Part shown: positions 10,126-20,859 of the stretch, in pieces
How positions within the stretch are numbered: the first letter of the stretch is position 1
How the letters are laid out: every line of letters starts with the position of its first letter
Position numbers and translations under genes: made by a program
Assembly (NCBI GenBank): GCA_963682175.1
Contig: OY821782.1
Location: forward strand, 31,331,741-31,395,740
Direction of reading: 5' to 3'
Origin: Triglochin maritima
Lineage: Eukaryota; Streptophyta; Magnoliopsida; Alismatales; Juncaginaceae
Length of the DNA stretch: 64,000 nt
Notes under the pieces: model-generated
What the model was told of the DNA's origin: nothing
The model's database searches: none
The model's input: the letters and a program-made list of their open reading frames with translations, nothing else

Positions 10126-12016
10126 ACAAACTCTACATCTCTCGTGGTGGCAGTCTGGTGGGGTGGGAAGGGACCCTAGGGAGGCGAGGATGCATGGAGT
10201 TTGGCTGGGCACGACTGGCCTGTGCATGGGAGGCGCAAGAGTGGGCTGGCTGCAGGTTGGGTTGGTGCAACTTGTGCTTCTCTTGCACGGTTGTTGGGCT
10301 GGAAACATTTGACCAGACTTCCTCAACCCTTTCCTCACCCCTTCATGTCCTTGAGGTGTAACCCAAGCTGGTGTTGGATAGATCAGGGTGTTTCATGCGC
10401 ATGGTTGTGATTGTGGGGATGTATTTGATGAAATCGGTATTAGTGTTATGTGTTGAATGTTTGATGTGTTCTGACTTTGTTACAACAACTCTTGTTTCAT
10501 GTTCATGACCTGATTTCTTGGTTGTGATCTCACATATTGTTACATGCATTTCGTATGAGGAGGCAATCGTAACATCTATATATATACATTGTTTATGCTA
10601 CTCGTTATATGCCATGTTGTTGTGGATTAATTCCTTGTCTCATGCATACATGGTGGTAGATGGACGTGCTTGAGCTTCTGATGTTGTTCTCATGCATAAT
10701 TGATGAATGGAGTTACTGATATCAATGTATACATTCGTATAAAATATTTGATCATGTCATGAATGGTAACATAAATGTATGTAGGGCCTTAATCTAGACG
10801 ATTATGCCATGTAACCGGCGTAGTATTCTAATCTTGATATCCTTTTCTGCTGTGTATGTTTTATAACGTTTATTGTGTATATATCCTACTGAGCTGATGC
10901 ATCCTTGAGTGATTGTGTATTGCAATTCAGGAACTCAAACTCATGACTTGTATACATGACTTGTAGATATCGAGGTTGTATTGTCATGCTTCTCTGGTTG
11001 AATTTGGTTATGATGGTTTGTTCAATTCAGCATCTTGGAGTTGCTGATGTGATTGTATCATTTCTGATGTGTTTGGAGCTGTGACAAGAATATGTGTATA
11101 CTCATCACATTGGTCTCATTCTGGTTAATGTATAGCTATAGAGATGTGTAAATCTATAGATGGCTTGCATTGCATTTGTTAATAACATGAATCTGGGCAC
11201 GTATGTTTTGGGCCCGACGGGCCATGAGTAGGACCTCTATGTAGATAGGCCTATTTGCAAAGACCTTCACGTTGGGAGGCCAGGCGTAAGATAAGTTCTG
11301 GGCAGGCGCGCTGCCATTCTGTCTTACGGTACGTGTTCCCAAGTTTGCGATGGCACCATGTAGGGTTATTTCTGTGGATTGGGACACTTATCCGGCGCAC
11401 CGCATTGTGCCGAGCGGTGGGTCACTGTCGAGTGACTGCCTCTGACCAGCATGGCTGGTGGTTTGATTCCTATGTAGAGGGATCACTTCGGGTGAAGCCC
11501 GAATGGCACAACTATGTATAGTTGTCGTCTGGCACAACTATGTAGAGTTGTTGCCCTTTTGTTGCATGTATGGTAGATAGGTTCCATACATAACTCTGTA
11601 CTCTATCTGTTGGAACTGGGGCATATAGGGTTTTCCTTGTTGGAAAACTCATGCATATTTGTTGATGTTTTGTCTCAGGTACTTAGGTTCCTTCGGGGAA
11701 AGACTGGACGAGGTTCGGAGGATTCTGTACACGAGGGACACGTCGACCAGAGTCTTCAAGTTATATTTCACTTCCGCACTGTTGATGTATTTCCCTTTTG
11801 AACTCGATGTAATGTATTTGACCTTATCACCATATATGGATAATCTCTCTCCTTTCAGTTATATTTTATGTTAGTCTATCCATATATGTTGTTGTTCCGT
11901 GTTGTCGAGTCTTGTTTTGGTCTGTCTTTGTAATTCCTTCGGTCGTCGCAGAGGTCTCTGATCGCGACACTTGAAATCCTTCCCAGTGTGCATACCCTCG
12001 AGATCGGAGCATTACA
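10126..12016 (-). mobile_element. Possible solo Gypsy LTR or other repeat, unrecognised
   Basis: No supported gene. Reading leftward from 12016 the sequence opens TGTAATGCTCCGATCTCGAG, which resembles the TGTAA.GC.CCGA start of many plant Gypsy LTRs. Immediately right of it (12017) Copia-A LTR sequence resumes, so 12016 is a real junction. The left end is unclear; an 18-base match to the Copia-A LTR tail near 10104-10122 may mark it. A GC-rich patch at 10140-10300 stands out from its surroundings. Confidence 0.3.
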
Positions 12017-12545
12017 ATTATGATCGCTCGGTCGACCGAACGGTTTAGATCGGTCGACCGAATGTGGGCAGCTTGTTCAGGTTTGGTGTTAGTATTTTCC
12101 GGTCTAAGGTTGGGTGATCTATTCAAGTCCAATTGAAGTGAAATTTGTGTGTGACTTGTATAGGGAACCTAGTGTGTGTTTGAGTTGATTTTAGCTTAAG
12201 TATGCTCAATTACACAAAGTTCCTAAGACTCAAAAGAAATGCAAATTACATGTCTTCAAATGAGCTTGATTACACGTCCTGACTTGAATGCTTTCTTGCT
12301 TGAGTCTTGATCACCTGTAAAAGTTAGCACAAAGAAATATATATGCTATGCAATATGTGTACTACTCTACATTGATTATAATTAAGATTAGGTTGATTAA
12401 ATCATCAAAACATGGATTAAGGCCAAAAAGGGAAACAATCTCCCCTTTTTGATAATGGCAACCTATATCTTAATACTTGAAATTTTTAGTTGTAAACTAT
12501 GCATAGAAATGAAATTTAGGAAACTACGCACTTAGATATGAGCAC
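12017..12545 (-). mobile_element. Copia-A fragment: LTR start, polypurine tract and short internal end
   Basis: On the minus strand the LTR start lies near 12437 (GGCCTTAATCCATG). It is preceded by a polypurine tract (AAAAAGGGGAGATTG at about 12437-12451) and about 95 bp of 3' internal sequence. The LTR runs leftward to 12017 and includes three GGTCGACC palindromes at 12027-12062. The TATA half of the LTR is missing, cut by the 10126-12016 sequence. Confidence 0.65.
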
Positions 12546-13342
12546 GAGGGGTGAAACCATTTAAGAAATGACATTTCGTTAAACACCTAATGAGCATGTA
12601 CATTAAAAAAGTAAATCTACACATTAGAGTCTTAACCACCACATTCAATGTAAAAACAACAACACACAACAATCATTAACCTATCCTACCATCATCCCCA
12701 CCTCCTAAGAGATGATTTAGCCACACATTAACATGAGAAGTAGTAGAGAAGGAAGTGAGTGAAGATACTTACCAAATAAAGGTTGCTACAATACAAAAGA
12801 GAAATCCAAAGGTTGAATATTAAATCTACTCCTAACCTATTCTAACTTACTCTAATGGTGGCAAAAAAGGAAAAAATATAAGAGAAGGGAAAGGGAAGAG
12901 AGGTTACCCTCTCCTTATATAGGATTAAGGTACTAGATCTTCTTGATGAACTCAATCCAATGGTAAAGATTATTTCCCACGTTTTTCATCACTGTTTTGT
13001 GAATCTGTGCTGACGTGGGGCATATATTGGAAATTTGGGTGTAGATTTAGATTCCTCTTGTTGAGCAGGTCGATTTGAGTACCAATTTGACATAATTTGA
13101 ACTTCTCTAGACTCGTGGAGAGACCTTTTAAGTCCATGCATTATTTCCAGCGGGATTAAAGTCCAATTGGCTTTCTATTTGGTACATAATCCTTTACTTT
13201 AGCCCAGTTATCTTCATTCCTGAAATACATGTAAACATACTCGAGTAGCACTAGTAGCGCATCAAATTAAACAAATATATCACCAATATTACACATGATA
13301 TGCTAGTAATAAGACACTTAATCTAACGGCTAAATCCGCAGG
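12546..13342 (-). mobile_element. LTR-like fragment, distant Athila/Tat type
   Basis: Non-coding. On the minus strand it shows a TATATAAGG box near 12912-12921, a CTCGAGTAGCAC-type phrase near 13240 shared with 8545, and a layout like other Athila-type LTRs (AATGAAGATA after a short leader, TAAGTATCTTCACTC near 12765). The ends are not defined. It abuts the direct repeat that starts at 13343. Confidence 0.35.
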
Positions 13343-13768
13343 TGTCAGCCGACCGCAACCTCTTCGGTCCTCCCAAACGTGTGGACAATGAATTCCAAAT
13401 TCGCATATGTAATTTCGGAACAGACGTCCGTGGAGCGGTGGAGGGGGTTGTTTCACTTCTTTGTGTACCAAATCCATGTCCAATTTTCCTTTTTGTCAGA
13501 ATTATTTTTTGAAACCTATCGTATGCGGTCGCCCAAACCCATTTGGGTTTCCCAAACCCCTAACTAGAATCACAAGTTTGGAACCCAAAAGGCATTCAGT
13601 AAATATAGAGAAGACAAGATTATACAACAAGAAGCTAAAGAATAATATAGATTTTTTCAGGACAATTCCGGAATATGGATTGAAAAAAATATACACGATT
13701 AAGTTCTTAGTGTAAGGTTGTAACATAATTAATAAACGGGTGTTTGATATAGATTTAATGGAAAAACA
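13343..13768 (-). repeat. Left copy of a long direct repeat (LTR-like)
   Basis: About 425 bp that match 26921-27008 joined to 33567-33949, the right copy split by Athila-A. Shared landmarks are GACCGCAAC, CAAACGTGT, GAATTCCAAATTCG, GGAGGGG.GTTGTTTCAC, CCCCTAACTAGAATCACAAG and a TTAATAAACGG tail. Both copies begin TG (TGTC and TGCC) and can be ended at CA, as LTRs do. I find no target duplication, primer site or polypurine tract beside them. Strand is given for an element read leftward, like its gene. Confidence 0.6.
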
Positions 13769-14289
13769 GAAATAGAACTATAATGATACAATAGTAGACG
13801 ACCGCTAATTGTACATTTGCGAACATGAATAGTCGAATACAAGTATTAATGCACGATTGCTACATGTAATTCACACAAGTAAACAATAAGTGAGTAATGA
13901 ATTGAAATGCAATTATGCAACACAATAAAGAAAATACGATTACATCAAGTTTGTATGCAACAACAAATCAAGAAGTCAATAAACCATAAAATGGAACATT
14001 GCCCATTTGGTAAGAGATTTCATTTTGTGGTTTCGTGATCAGTATATTAATCTAGCTATCTTAACATATTGTTAGTTTTTTCGAGGGAGGCTCTATTGAC
14101 TTATAGATTCGATTTGACTCCGTGCAATGGGTATTGGGGTTGTCTGTGCACTCCTGGAAATCCACACCCACTATTTCTTTTCCTTTCTTAGTGTTTGAGG
14201 TGGGGCCATGAAATAGCAATGGAAACCCATGTGCAAAATACACGATCAAACAGATATCAGTTCACCGAATGAACAAATGTGCTATAGTT

Positions 14290-15107
14290 CTAGTTGTCTG
14301 GCTTGTTCATATTGCGAAGGAAATCCATGATATCATTTTGAGAATCGATGAACGCATGGCGAGAATCTACAACAACAAGAATTTGGTTGTTGATTGCGTT
14401 GAGCGAATTTGATGTCGTTAGCTGGAAAGCATGAAAATCATCGGTGATCTCTTCTATTCCATAGTAGTCGCGAACCACTAGCCACGAACTTCTTGGATCT
14501 CATGGCAATTTCTGTCCACAATCCTCTCAAGACGATAAGCCCACGAGAGTTGATTCCATTGAGTATCCGAACTGGATGGAAATTCGGGGCGAGTGTAGCG
14601 TTGAGGACCACGAGCCAATTTGGGATCCTATCTTTGGTCAATCACGGGTTCCGTTAGAGTGGGACTCAAAGATTGAGCATTGTCCATTTCTTCATCTTTC
14701 GGGGATTTGTCAACATTGGTGGAGTCGTCTTCTTCATTTATGAGAGGTACTTAACCAATGCCTTTTTGCTTCTTAATTTTTATCTGTTTGAGAGTGTTTT
14801 TGTCGATGATGTTTTGGAATCTTTTGAACATATCAATGTTTTCCATTGAAAGAGATTATCATCGGAAAAGGAAGAAAAATAAGCTTACGGCGAGAGACAT
14901 AGCACATGTGAGTGATGATGAAGAGAGGCCAATTTGTGCAAGTCCCAGTGCAAAGATTGAACAAGCATTTCATCATTTGATGACCGAGTCGATTGTGATG
15001 ACCTTTGCGAACATAAAGATTGGACGAGATGAATCAGCAAAGGACTTTACCAACAATTGGTAGATGAGTGACATGGAGCTTTTGTTGTGGTGGCACCATT
15101 GGTTTAG
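14290..15107 (-). pseudogene. C-terminal remnant of the gene split by the Gypsy element
   Basis: At 15107-14973 the frame continues from 26140 on the minus strand once the Gypsy insert and one TTTAG copy are removed: QWCHHNKSSMSLIYQLLVKS, then a stop at 14973. Beyond that, broken frames (14641-14438, 14478-14290) keep coding character, including a hydrophilic stretch near 14720-14650 and a segment resembling the end of plant transposon proteins (LNAINNQILVVVDSRHAF). I infer one gene of at least about 500 codons. It is not alignable to a known enzyme by eye. Confidence 0.4.
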
Positions 15108-15600
15108 TGACGCCGTGTAGAATTGTGATGGATTCAACAAGCGTGTGACACCCACGACTACAAGAGAATTGAAGAGAAAAACACCAAAATTCAGATAAAA
15201 CTATCTCTGATCTTGTAAATTAATTCAAAACGAAAATTGGGTCATTCTCTTGACCTACAAGCCAGGTCTTATAGCTTTTACTCAGTATAGGAATTAGGAA
15301 GTTAACCAACAAGGCAACTCCTTTGATTTGCATCTAAATAAAACAAATAACAGTAAAGGAAATAATTAACTACCGAAATAATTGTCTAAGGAAATAAAAT
15401 TCAGGAAACCTTCCATAAACCTAATGGGAAATAATTTGAATCACATGTGCTGCTGGAGGGAAGTTTCCTTGTTGATTTGGCTGGCTGGTTGGAAGGAAAC
15501 TTCCTTTCTAACTTGGCTGGACGGTAGGAAGTTTCCTTCCTTGCTGATTTGATTGCTAGCCAACGGCTCCATCATATTATATCCAGCAGCTCCTGCATTA
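15108..15600 (-). repeat. Gypsy 3' LTR
   Basis: 493 bp, bounded by TG and CA. It matches the 491-bp 5' LTR at 25649-26139 with only scattered differences. A purine-rich stretch (CTAGGGGCGAC on the minus strand, about 15601-15611) sits where the polypurine tract should be, though it is a weak one. The last translated part of pol reads on into the LTR. Confidence 0.9.
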
Positions 15601-15618
15601 GTCGCCCCTAGTTGGAGA

Positions 15619-16797
15619 GAACTCGTCCTCGAGTTTGCCTCAGCTTCCCCCTCGTTGCTGAAGTACGGACTCAGATGCTTCACGTTAAACACATCAGTAG
15701 TCTTTAAATGCTTTGGTAGGAGTAATTTGTAGGCATTATCATTGATTTTCTGAAGTATCTCACAAGGTCCGACTTTCTGCTCCTTGAGCTTGTTGTATTC
15801 TCACATAGGAAACCGATCTCGTGTTAAAACAGCCCACACGAAATCACCTTCCTTAAAAATTACTTGCCAGCGATGGCGATCCGTATGGCTCTTGTATTTG
15901 GTGTTGTTCTCACGTAGCGTTTGCTGCACTTGTTCGTGAATGCCTTGCAAGTGCGTAGTCATCTCATCAGCCTTGGGGTGCAAACGACCAACACGAGGAA
16001 TGGACGCTAAGTCTAGCACCCCAGAAGGATTAAACCCATAAACAATTGCAAATGGACTCAGCCCAGTGGTCCTGTTTGTTGATCGGTTGTAAGAAAATTC
16101 TGCTTGAGGCAAGGAGAGGTCCCACTGCTTAGGTTTAGTGCTCGCCAAACAACGTAGGACATTGCCCAAACTCCAGTTGACTGCTTCGGTCTGGCCGTCC
16201 GTCTGAGGGTGGTAGGCACCGCTGAAATTCAGACGAGTTCCCAATTTCTCCCATAAGCTCTTCCAGAAGTTGCTGATGAACTTAGTGTCACAATCAGAGG
16301 TAATCGAGTGAGGAACTCCATGCAAACGTACTACTTCTTTGAAGTAGAGGTGAGCAATACGGGCTGCATCCATCGTTTTTTTACATGCTATAAAATGTGT
16401 CATCTTGGAGAACCTATCAACTACCACAAAAATGGAATTCGCTGTCCGTTCTGCGCGAGGTAATCCGAGCACGAAATCCATGCTAACATCGCACCACAAA
16501 CCTTCAGGAATGGGCAAAGGCGTGTACAAACCGGCATTGGTGACGGCACCTTTCAAACGTTGGTAAATGTAGCACCGCGCCACATAGTGGGCTACATCGC
16601 TAGGTAGCTTGGGCCAGTAAAAATCAGAGGAGATCAAGGCTAAGGTCTTTTACTGTCCCAAATGGCCCTCTCCATGTAGTTCGCTGATGATCTGTTGTCT
16701 CAACGAGCAATCCGGAATGCACAATTTTGTCCCTCGGAATAAGTAGTCGTCGTGTATTAGGAACTAGGAAGTCACAACGCTGACCACCCATGACTTG
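15619..16797 (-). pseudogene. Gypsy integrase
   Basis: Integrase inserts the cDNA into the genome. The zinc-binding start near 16690-16560 keeps the HGEGH histidines, but the second cysteine of the CxxC pair has become tyrosine (RCYIYQ). The catalytic core at 16637-15801 keeps all three acidic residues: D in SMDFVLGLP, D in SDCDTKF and E in TDGQTEAV. The conserved R of SDRDTKF has become C. A stop at about 15798 cuts the tail. The following frame (to about 15619) holds the FNVKHLSPY end typical of plant Gypsy integrases. Confidence 0.85.
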
Positions 16798-17297
16798 CTA
16801 TAATATCTTCCCAAAGGGGGGATCAACTGGATACATGTCAGGGAAGGTCTCGAATCTGACGACTTGGCCGCTTACAGTCGTGAGTAGGGTGTTGCGGCGG
16901 CTAAGGGCATCAGCAACACGGTTTTGACTTCCTGACTGGTGCCAAGTGAGAAGGCGAACTCCTGCAAATATGCCACCCACTTGGCATGGCGTCGGCTCAG
17001 TTTGTGCTGGCCATTTATGTACTTCAAGGCCTCGTGGTCGGTGAAGAGGATGAAGTTACGCTGCACCAAATAATGCCGCCAATGCTTCAGAGATTGCATT
17101 ATTGCGTAGAACTCCAAATCATAGGTGGAATAATTCTTCTTGGATCCAGATAGTTTCTTGCTGAAGAAAGCTATTGGACGTCCCCCTTGACTCAAAACTC
17201 CACCGATACCAATTCCGGATGCGTCACAATTTAGTTCGAACACCTTTTCGAAGTCCGAAAGCGCTAAAACTGGATCTTTGATCATCTTTTGTTTCAC
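16798..17297 (-). pseudogene. Gypsy RNase H
   Basis: RNase H removes the RNA template during reverse transcription. The domain runs from FELNCDASGIGIGGVLSQ (first catalytic Asp) through the Glu of TYDLEFYAI to the FTDHEALKYI motif with the later Asp, and ends with VADALSRR near 16900. A frameshift near 16940-16975 separates the last part. A stop near 17300 separates it from the reverse transcriptase. Confidence 0.85.
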
Positions 17298-18311
17298 CAG
17301 CTAGAAGCTCGCCTCTGCCTCCTCAGACCACTTTAGATCCCTTCCCTTTAGACACTCGGTAATGGGGGCGATCATGGTGCTGAAATTTCGAATGAACCGC
17401 CGGTAGAAGGAAGCCAAACCGTGGAAACTCCGAACATCATGCAACGACTTTGGTCTGGGCCACTCAGAAATGCACTAAACTTGGTGGGGTCGGCATGAAC
17501 ATCGTCGATAGACACCACGAACCCCAGGAAGGTGATGGAGGTTGTGAAGAATGCACATTTCTTTTGATTAATAAACAAACATTCGGATCTCAGCTTGTCA
17601 AGAACTGCACGCATGTGTTCCATATGCAACATGGGTGTCTTGCTATAGATGAGGATGTCATCAAAATAAACGACAACAAACTTCCCCATGAAAGGACGAA
17701 GAACTTGGTGCATGACCCTCATGAAGGTGTTGGGCGCGTTGGATAGTCCAAATGGCATCACCAACCATTTGTACAACCCATGTTGCGTTTTGAATGCCGT
17801 CTTCCACTCGTCTCCTGGTCTGATTCGTATCTGATGATATCCACTCTTAAGGTCAATCTTTGAGAAGATGTTGGATCCCCATAGCTGTTCCAACATGTCA
17901 TCTCAGCGGGGAATCAGGAATCGGTACTTCATGGTGATACGGTTGATTGCTCGGCTGTCGATGCACATACGCCAGGAACCATACTTTTTCGGTACCAATA
18001 GGGAGGGAATGACACAATGACTCATGCTCTCTCGGATATAGACTTGCTCCAGAAGCTCCACCACTTGTCGTAATTATTCAGACTCTTTAGGGCTAAGACG
18101 ATAAGCCAAACGGTTCTGGAGAGTCGATCCTGGGATAGTATCGATTTGGTGCTGAATATCTCTCAACGGTGGTAAGCCGTGGGTGAGATCTTCGAGCATC
18201 AGCTCGGAGAACTCTTCCAGAAGTTGTTGTACCTCCTCAGGCAGGTTTGAGCTTGAGCCAACCTTGCCTTCATCCCGGGGCAGCAATGCAAAAACAGTTG
18301 GATCGTGAGGG
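17298..18311 (-). pseudogene. Gypsy reverse transcriptase
   Basis: The N-terminal part (LLPRDEGKV, then PPLRDIQHQIDTIPGS at about 18175-18130) lies just left of the Copia-A insertion. The palm region 17896-17657 carries [22 protein letters not shown] and the catalytic YFDD at 17657-17668. In-frame stops occur at 18071 and 17897. A frameshift near 17470 moves the thumb region to another frame ([12 protein letters not shown]). The catalytic aspartates are intact, but the frame is not. Confidence 0.88.
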
Positions 18312-18837
18312 TCTCTAATTCTAATAACTTTTAAGCTAATTACCTACTTGTTTAACTATCAAAGATATGCATCGGAATTTAAAACTAAACAAGCAAGCAA
18401 GGAATAGAAAATGTAAACCACAATAAAATGCAAACCACAATGGACTCGGGGGTTTTTATAGAGGTTCGGACACCGGCAACGTTCTCTCTTGCAAGCTCTG
18501 CTCGACACTTCGAGCTCCGCTCGCGTCTTCACTATCCACTTCCCGTTCTGGGCTGGAAGAGAACACCTTTTACAAAACAAGCTCGACAAACAACCTCGGA
18601 GCTTGACTTTCTTCTCTCACAATCCGAGAGGCACACTTCGGGCTTTCACCGAAGTCATTGCTTCTTTACAAACGAATCTTGAGTGGAACAACACTCTCTA
18701 AACTTGAGGACACTTGAGTGAGATAGGATTTATGACTAAAGTGTGGAAGGTTTGAGGCTGTAAGTGTGTTGGGTTTCTCTCTAATGTATTGGATAAGTAT
18801 GTGTGGGAGAGGTGTGTTAAAATGTGTTTTACAACTC

Positions 18838-18845
18838 TATTTATA
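18838..18845 (-). promoter_or_regulatory. TATA box of the Copia-A 3' LTR
   Basis: Minus-strand TATAAATA in the context TTATAAATAGAG. In the 5' LTR the same place (near 23039-23046) reads TATCAATA, so the promoter that would drive this element has lost its box while the 3' copy has kept it. Confidence 0.65.
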
Positions 18846-18941
18846 AGCATTAGAGAGAATATAGCCGTTGGGGTTGATTAGGTATAAGTTGGTGTAAGAT
18901 ACACAAGATAGAAACTCGCAGGACCCAATTCTAGATTAGTT

Positions 18942-19809
18942 CGGTCGACCGGATCGGGCTGAACGGTCGACCGTTAGGCAGTTTTGAACTCAGTTCGGTC
19001 GACCGATTAAAGAACGGTCGACCGCCCAACGCTAAGACTTTGGTACACTTAAGTGATCGGTCGAACACCGCAAAGGGTTCGGTCGACCAATTCACAACAT
19101 GCTCTAAGGGGTTGACAAACAATGTTCTATTCGGTCGACCGAACAAAGGTCTAACGGTCGACCAATTTCCAACAGGAGATTCGGGTTTGTCAGGAGATAG
19201 ATATTTGGTCGACTAAACAAGGTCCTCGGTCGACCGATACAAGAAATGCATTTGGGGTATTTTTTGTTAATACGAATACGACTGTTGGGTATATACGACA
19301 AAACAAACGATCTGAAAATACTTGGGACTCGGTCGACCGAAAAGGTCTGAACGGTTGACCGAACTTAGGTAGTTAAACACTAACATATTAATTGATCACT
19401 CAGTCGACCGAATAGATTGTTTCGGTCGACCGAATGTGGGCAGACAATTTGGGTTCAGGTTTAGTATTTTCCGGTCTAAGTTTGGGGTTGACAAACAATC
19501 GGATATTCGGTCAACCAAAACAGGTCTAGCGGTCGACCGTTTTTCAACAGGAGATTCGGGTTTGTCAAAAGATGGACAAACGGTTGACCGATCATAGTCC
19601 TTTGTCGACCGATACATGAAATATATTTGGGGTATTTTTTGTTTAATACGAATACGACCGTTGGGTATATACGACAAAAATAACGGTCGGAAAATTAAGG
19701 TTAAACGGTCGACCGAAAGAGAAGGTGCGATCGACCGAAACTAGACAGGGAAACACAAAACAGAATACTTGATCATCCGGTCGACCGAACGGCTTGTTGC
19801 GGTCGACCG
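18942..19809. repeat. CGGTCGACCG palindrome array, Copia-A 3' LTR
   Basis: About twenty copies of CGGTCGACCG and close variants, mostly in pairs. Measured start-to-start spacings within pairs are 19-24 bp. The nearest copy is about 100 bp upstream of the TATA box. Variants are mainly GGTTGACC, GGTCAACC and single-arm changes. Confidence 0.9.
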
Positions 19810-19860
19810 AATATGGGCAGACAGTTAGGGTTCAGGTTTAGTGTTTTCCGGTCTATGTTT
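19108..19860. repeat. 376-bp tandem duplication within the Copia-A 3' LTR
   Basis: Two units, each opening GGGGTTGACAAACAAT at 19108 and 19484. Each contains a GGAGATTCGGGTTTGTCA phrase, a TTAATACGAATACGAC phrase and several GGTCGACC palindromes. The 5' LTR has one unit only. Confidence 0.8.
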
Positions 19861-20859
19861 GGGTGATCTATTGAAGTCCAAATTATGTAAAATTTTGTGT
19901 GTGACTTCTATAGAGAACCTAGTGTGTGTTTGAGTAGTTTTTATCTCAGGTATGCTCAATTACACAAAGTTCCTAAGACTCAAAGAAATACAAAATGCAT
20001 GTCTTCAAATAAGCTTGATTACATGTCTTGACTTGATTTCATTTCTTCCTTGAGTCTTCATCACCTGTAGAGGTTAGCACAAAAAGATAGGTTACTCTAC
20101 ACGATTGATTTCATATGCAATGTAACATGTGTGTTACTCTACACGATCACAATTAAGATAGGTTGATTAAATCATCAAAACAATAAATTAAGACCAAAAA
20201 GCCAACAATCTCCCCATTTTTGATGATGGCAACCTATATCTTAACTATATCTTAATACATGAATTTTTTATATGTAAACTATGCATATTAATGCTCACCC
20301 TATGGATGTGCATATATTTTGTTCATTTAGTACTCAAATTCCAAGTTACCCCCTTAATTATCTCTCCCCCTTTGACATCCATCAAAAAATGATATTTATA
20401 AAAAAAATTATACGATTCAAGTTCAATGTGGATGTCTTCTAATGAAGTCGCTCCCCCTAAATTTCACATTTCATTACTCTAAGAAAATGATATTCAATAA
20501 GCTCCCCCTATCAATATGAATATGATTTTTCAATAAAGTTCATTTCTATTTCTCCCCTATTAACATCAAGCAATTATGACAATTATAGCATGTGATATTG
20601 TTTACATTTCCCCTTTTGACATCCATTTAGAAAAATTGACTCTAAAACTATGGATGTGATTCAAATATAAGATTTATAATGAATGAATAAATGATATGTC
20701 AATTAAGCATGTAAAACCTATAGTAGGACCAATTTATTCAAAAATTTAGAGGATAAGAAAATTATACCAACTTGAAGCTTGAATTGGTTCTATATCCATT
20801 TGGTGATGCAACTGACTTTGAATTCAACTCTTAAGCTCGCCCGGTCACCACCGATTCCT

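Larger units (their letters stand above)
18312..20207 (-). repeat. Copia-A 3' LTR (long form, 1896 bp)
   Basis: 413 bp longer than its partner at 22530-24012. Most of the difference is a tandem duplication of the palindrome region (units at about 19108-19483 and 19484-19860). The TATA box TATAAATA is at 18845-18838 on the minus strand. Confidence 0.88.

Noticed and set aside
10003..10410. Several overlapping frames in the GC-rich patch
   Set aside because: No domain or codon bias on any strand. The patch lies in a likely LTR-like or repeat region, and overlapping frames on both strands are expected with few AT-rich stops.
13343..13768. Copy 13343-13768 as a normal solo LTR
   Set aside because: A second matching copy in the same orientation bounds a region with its own gene, so a paired structure is more likely, although the target duplication is missing.
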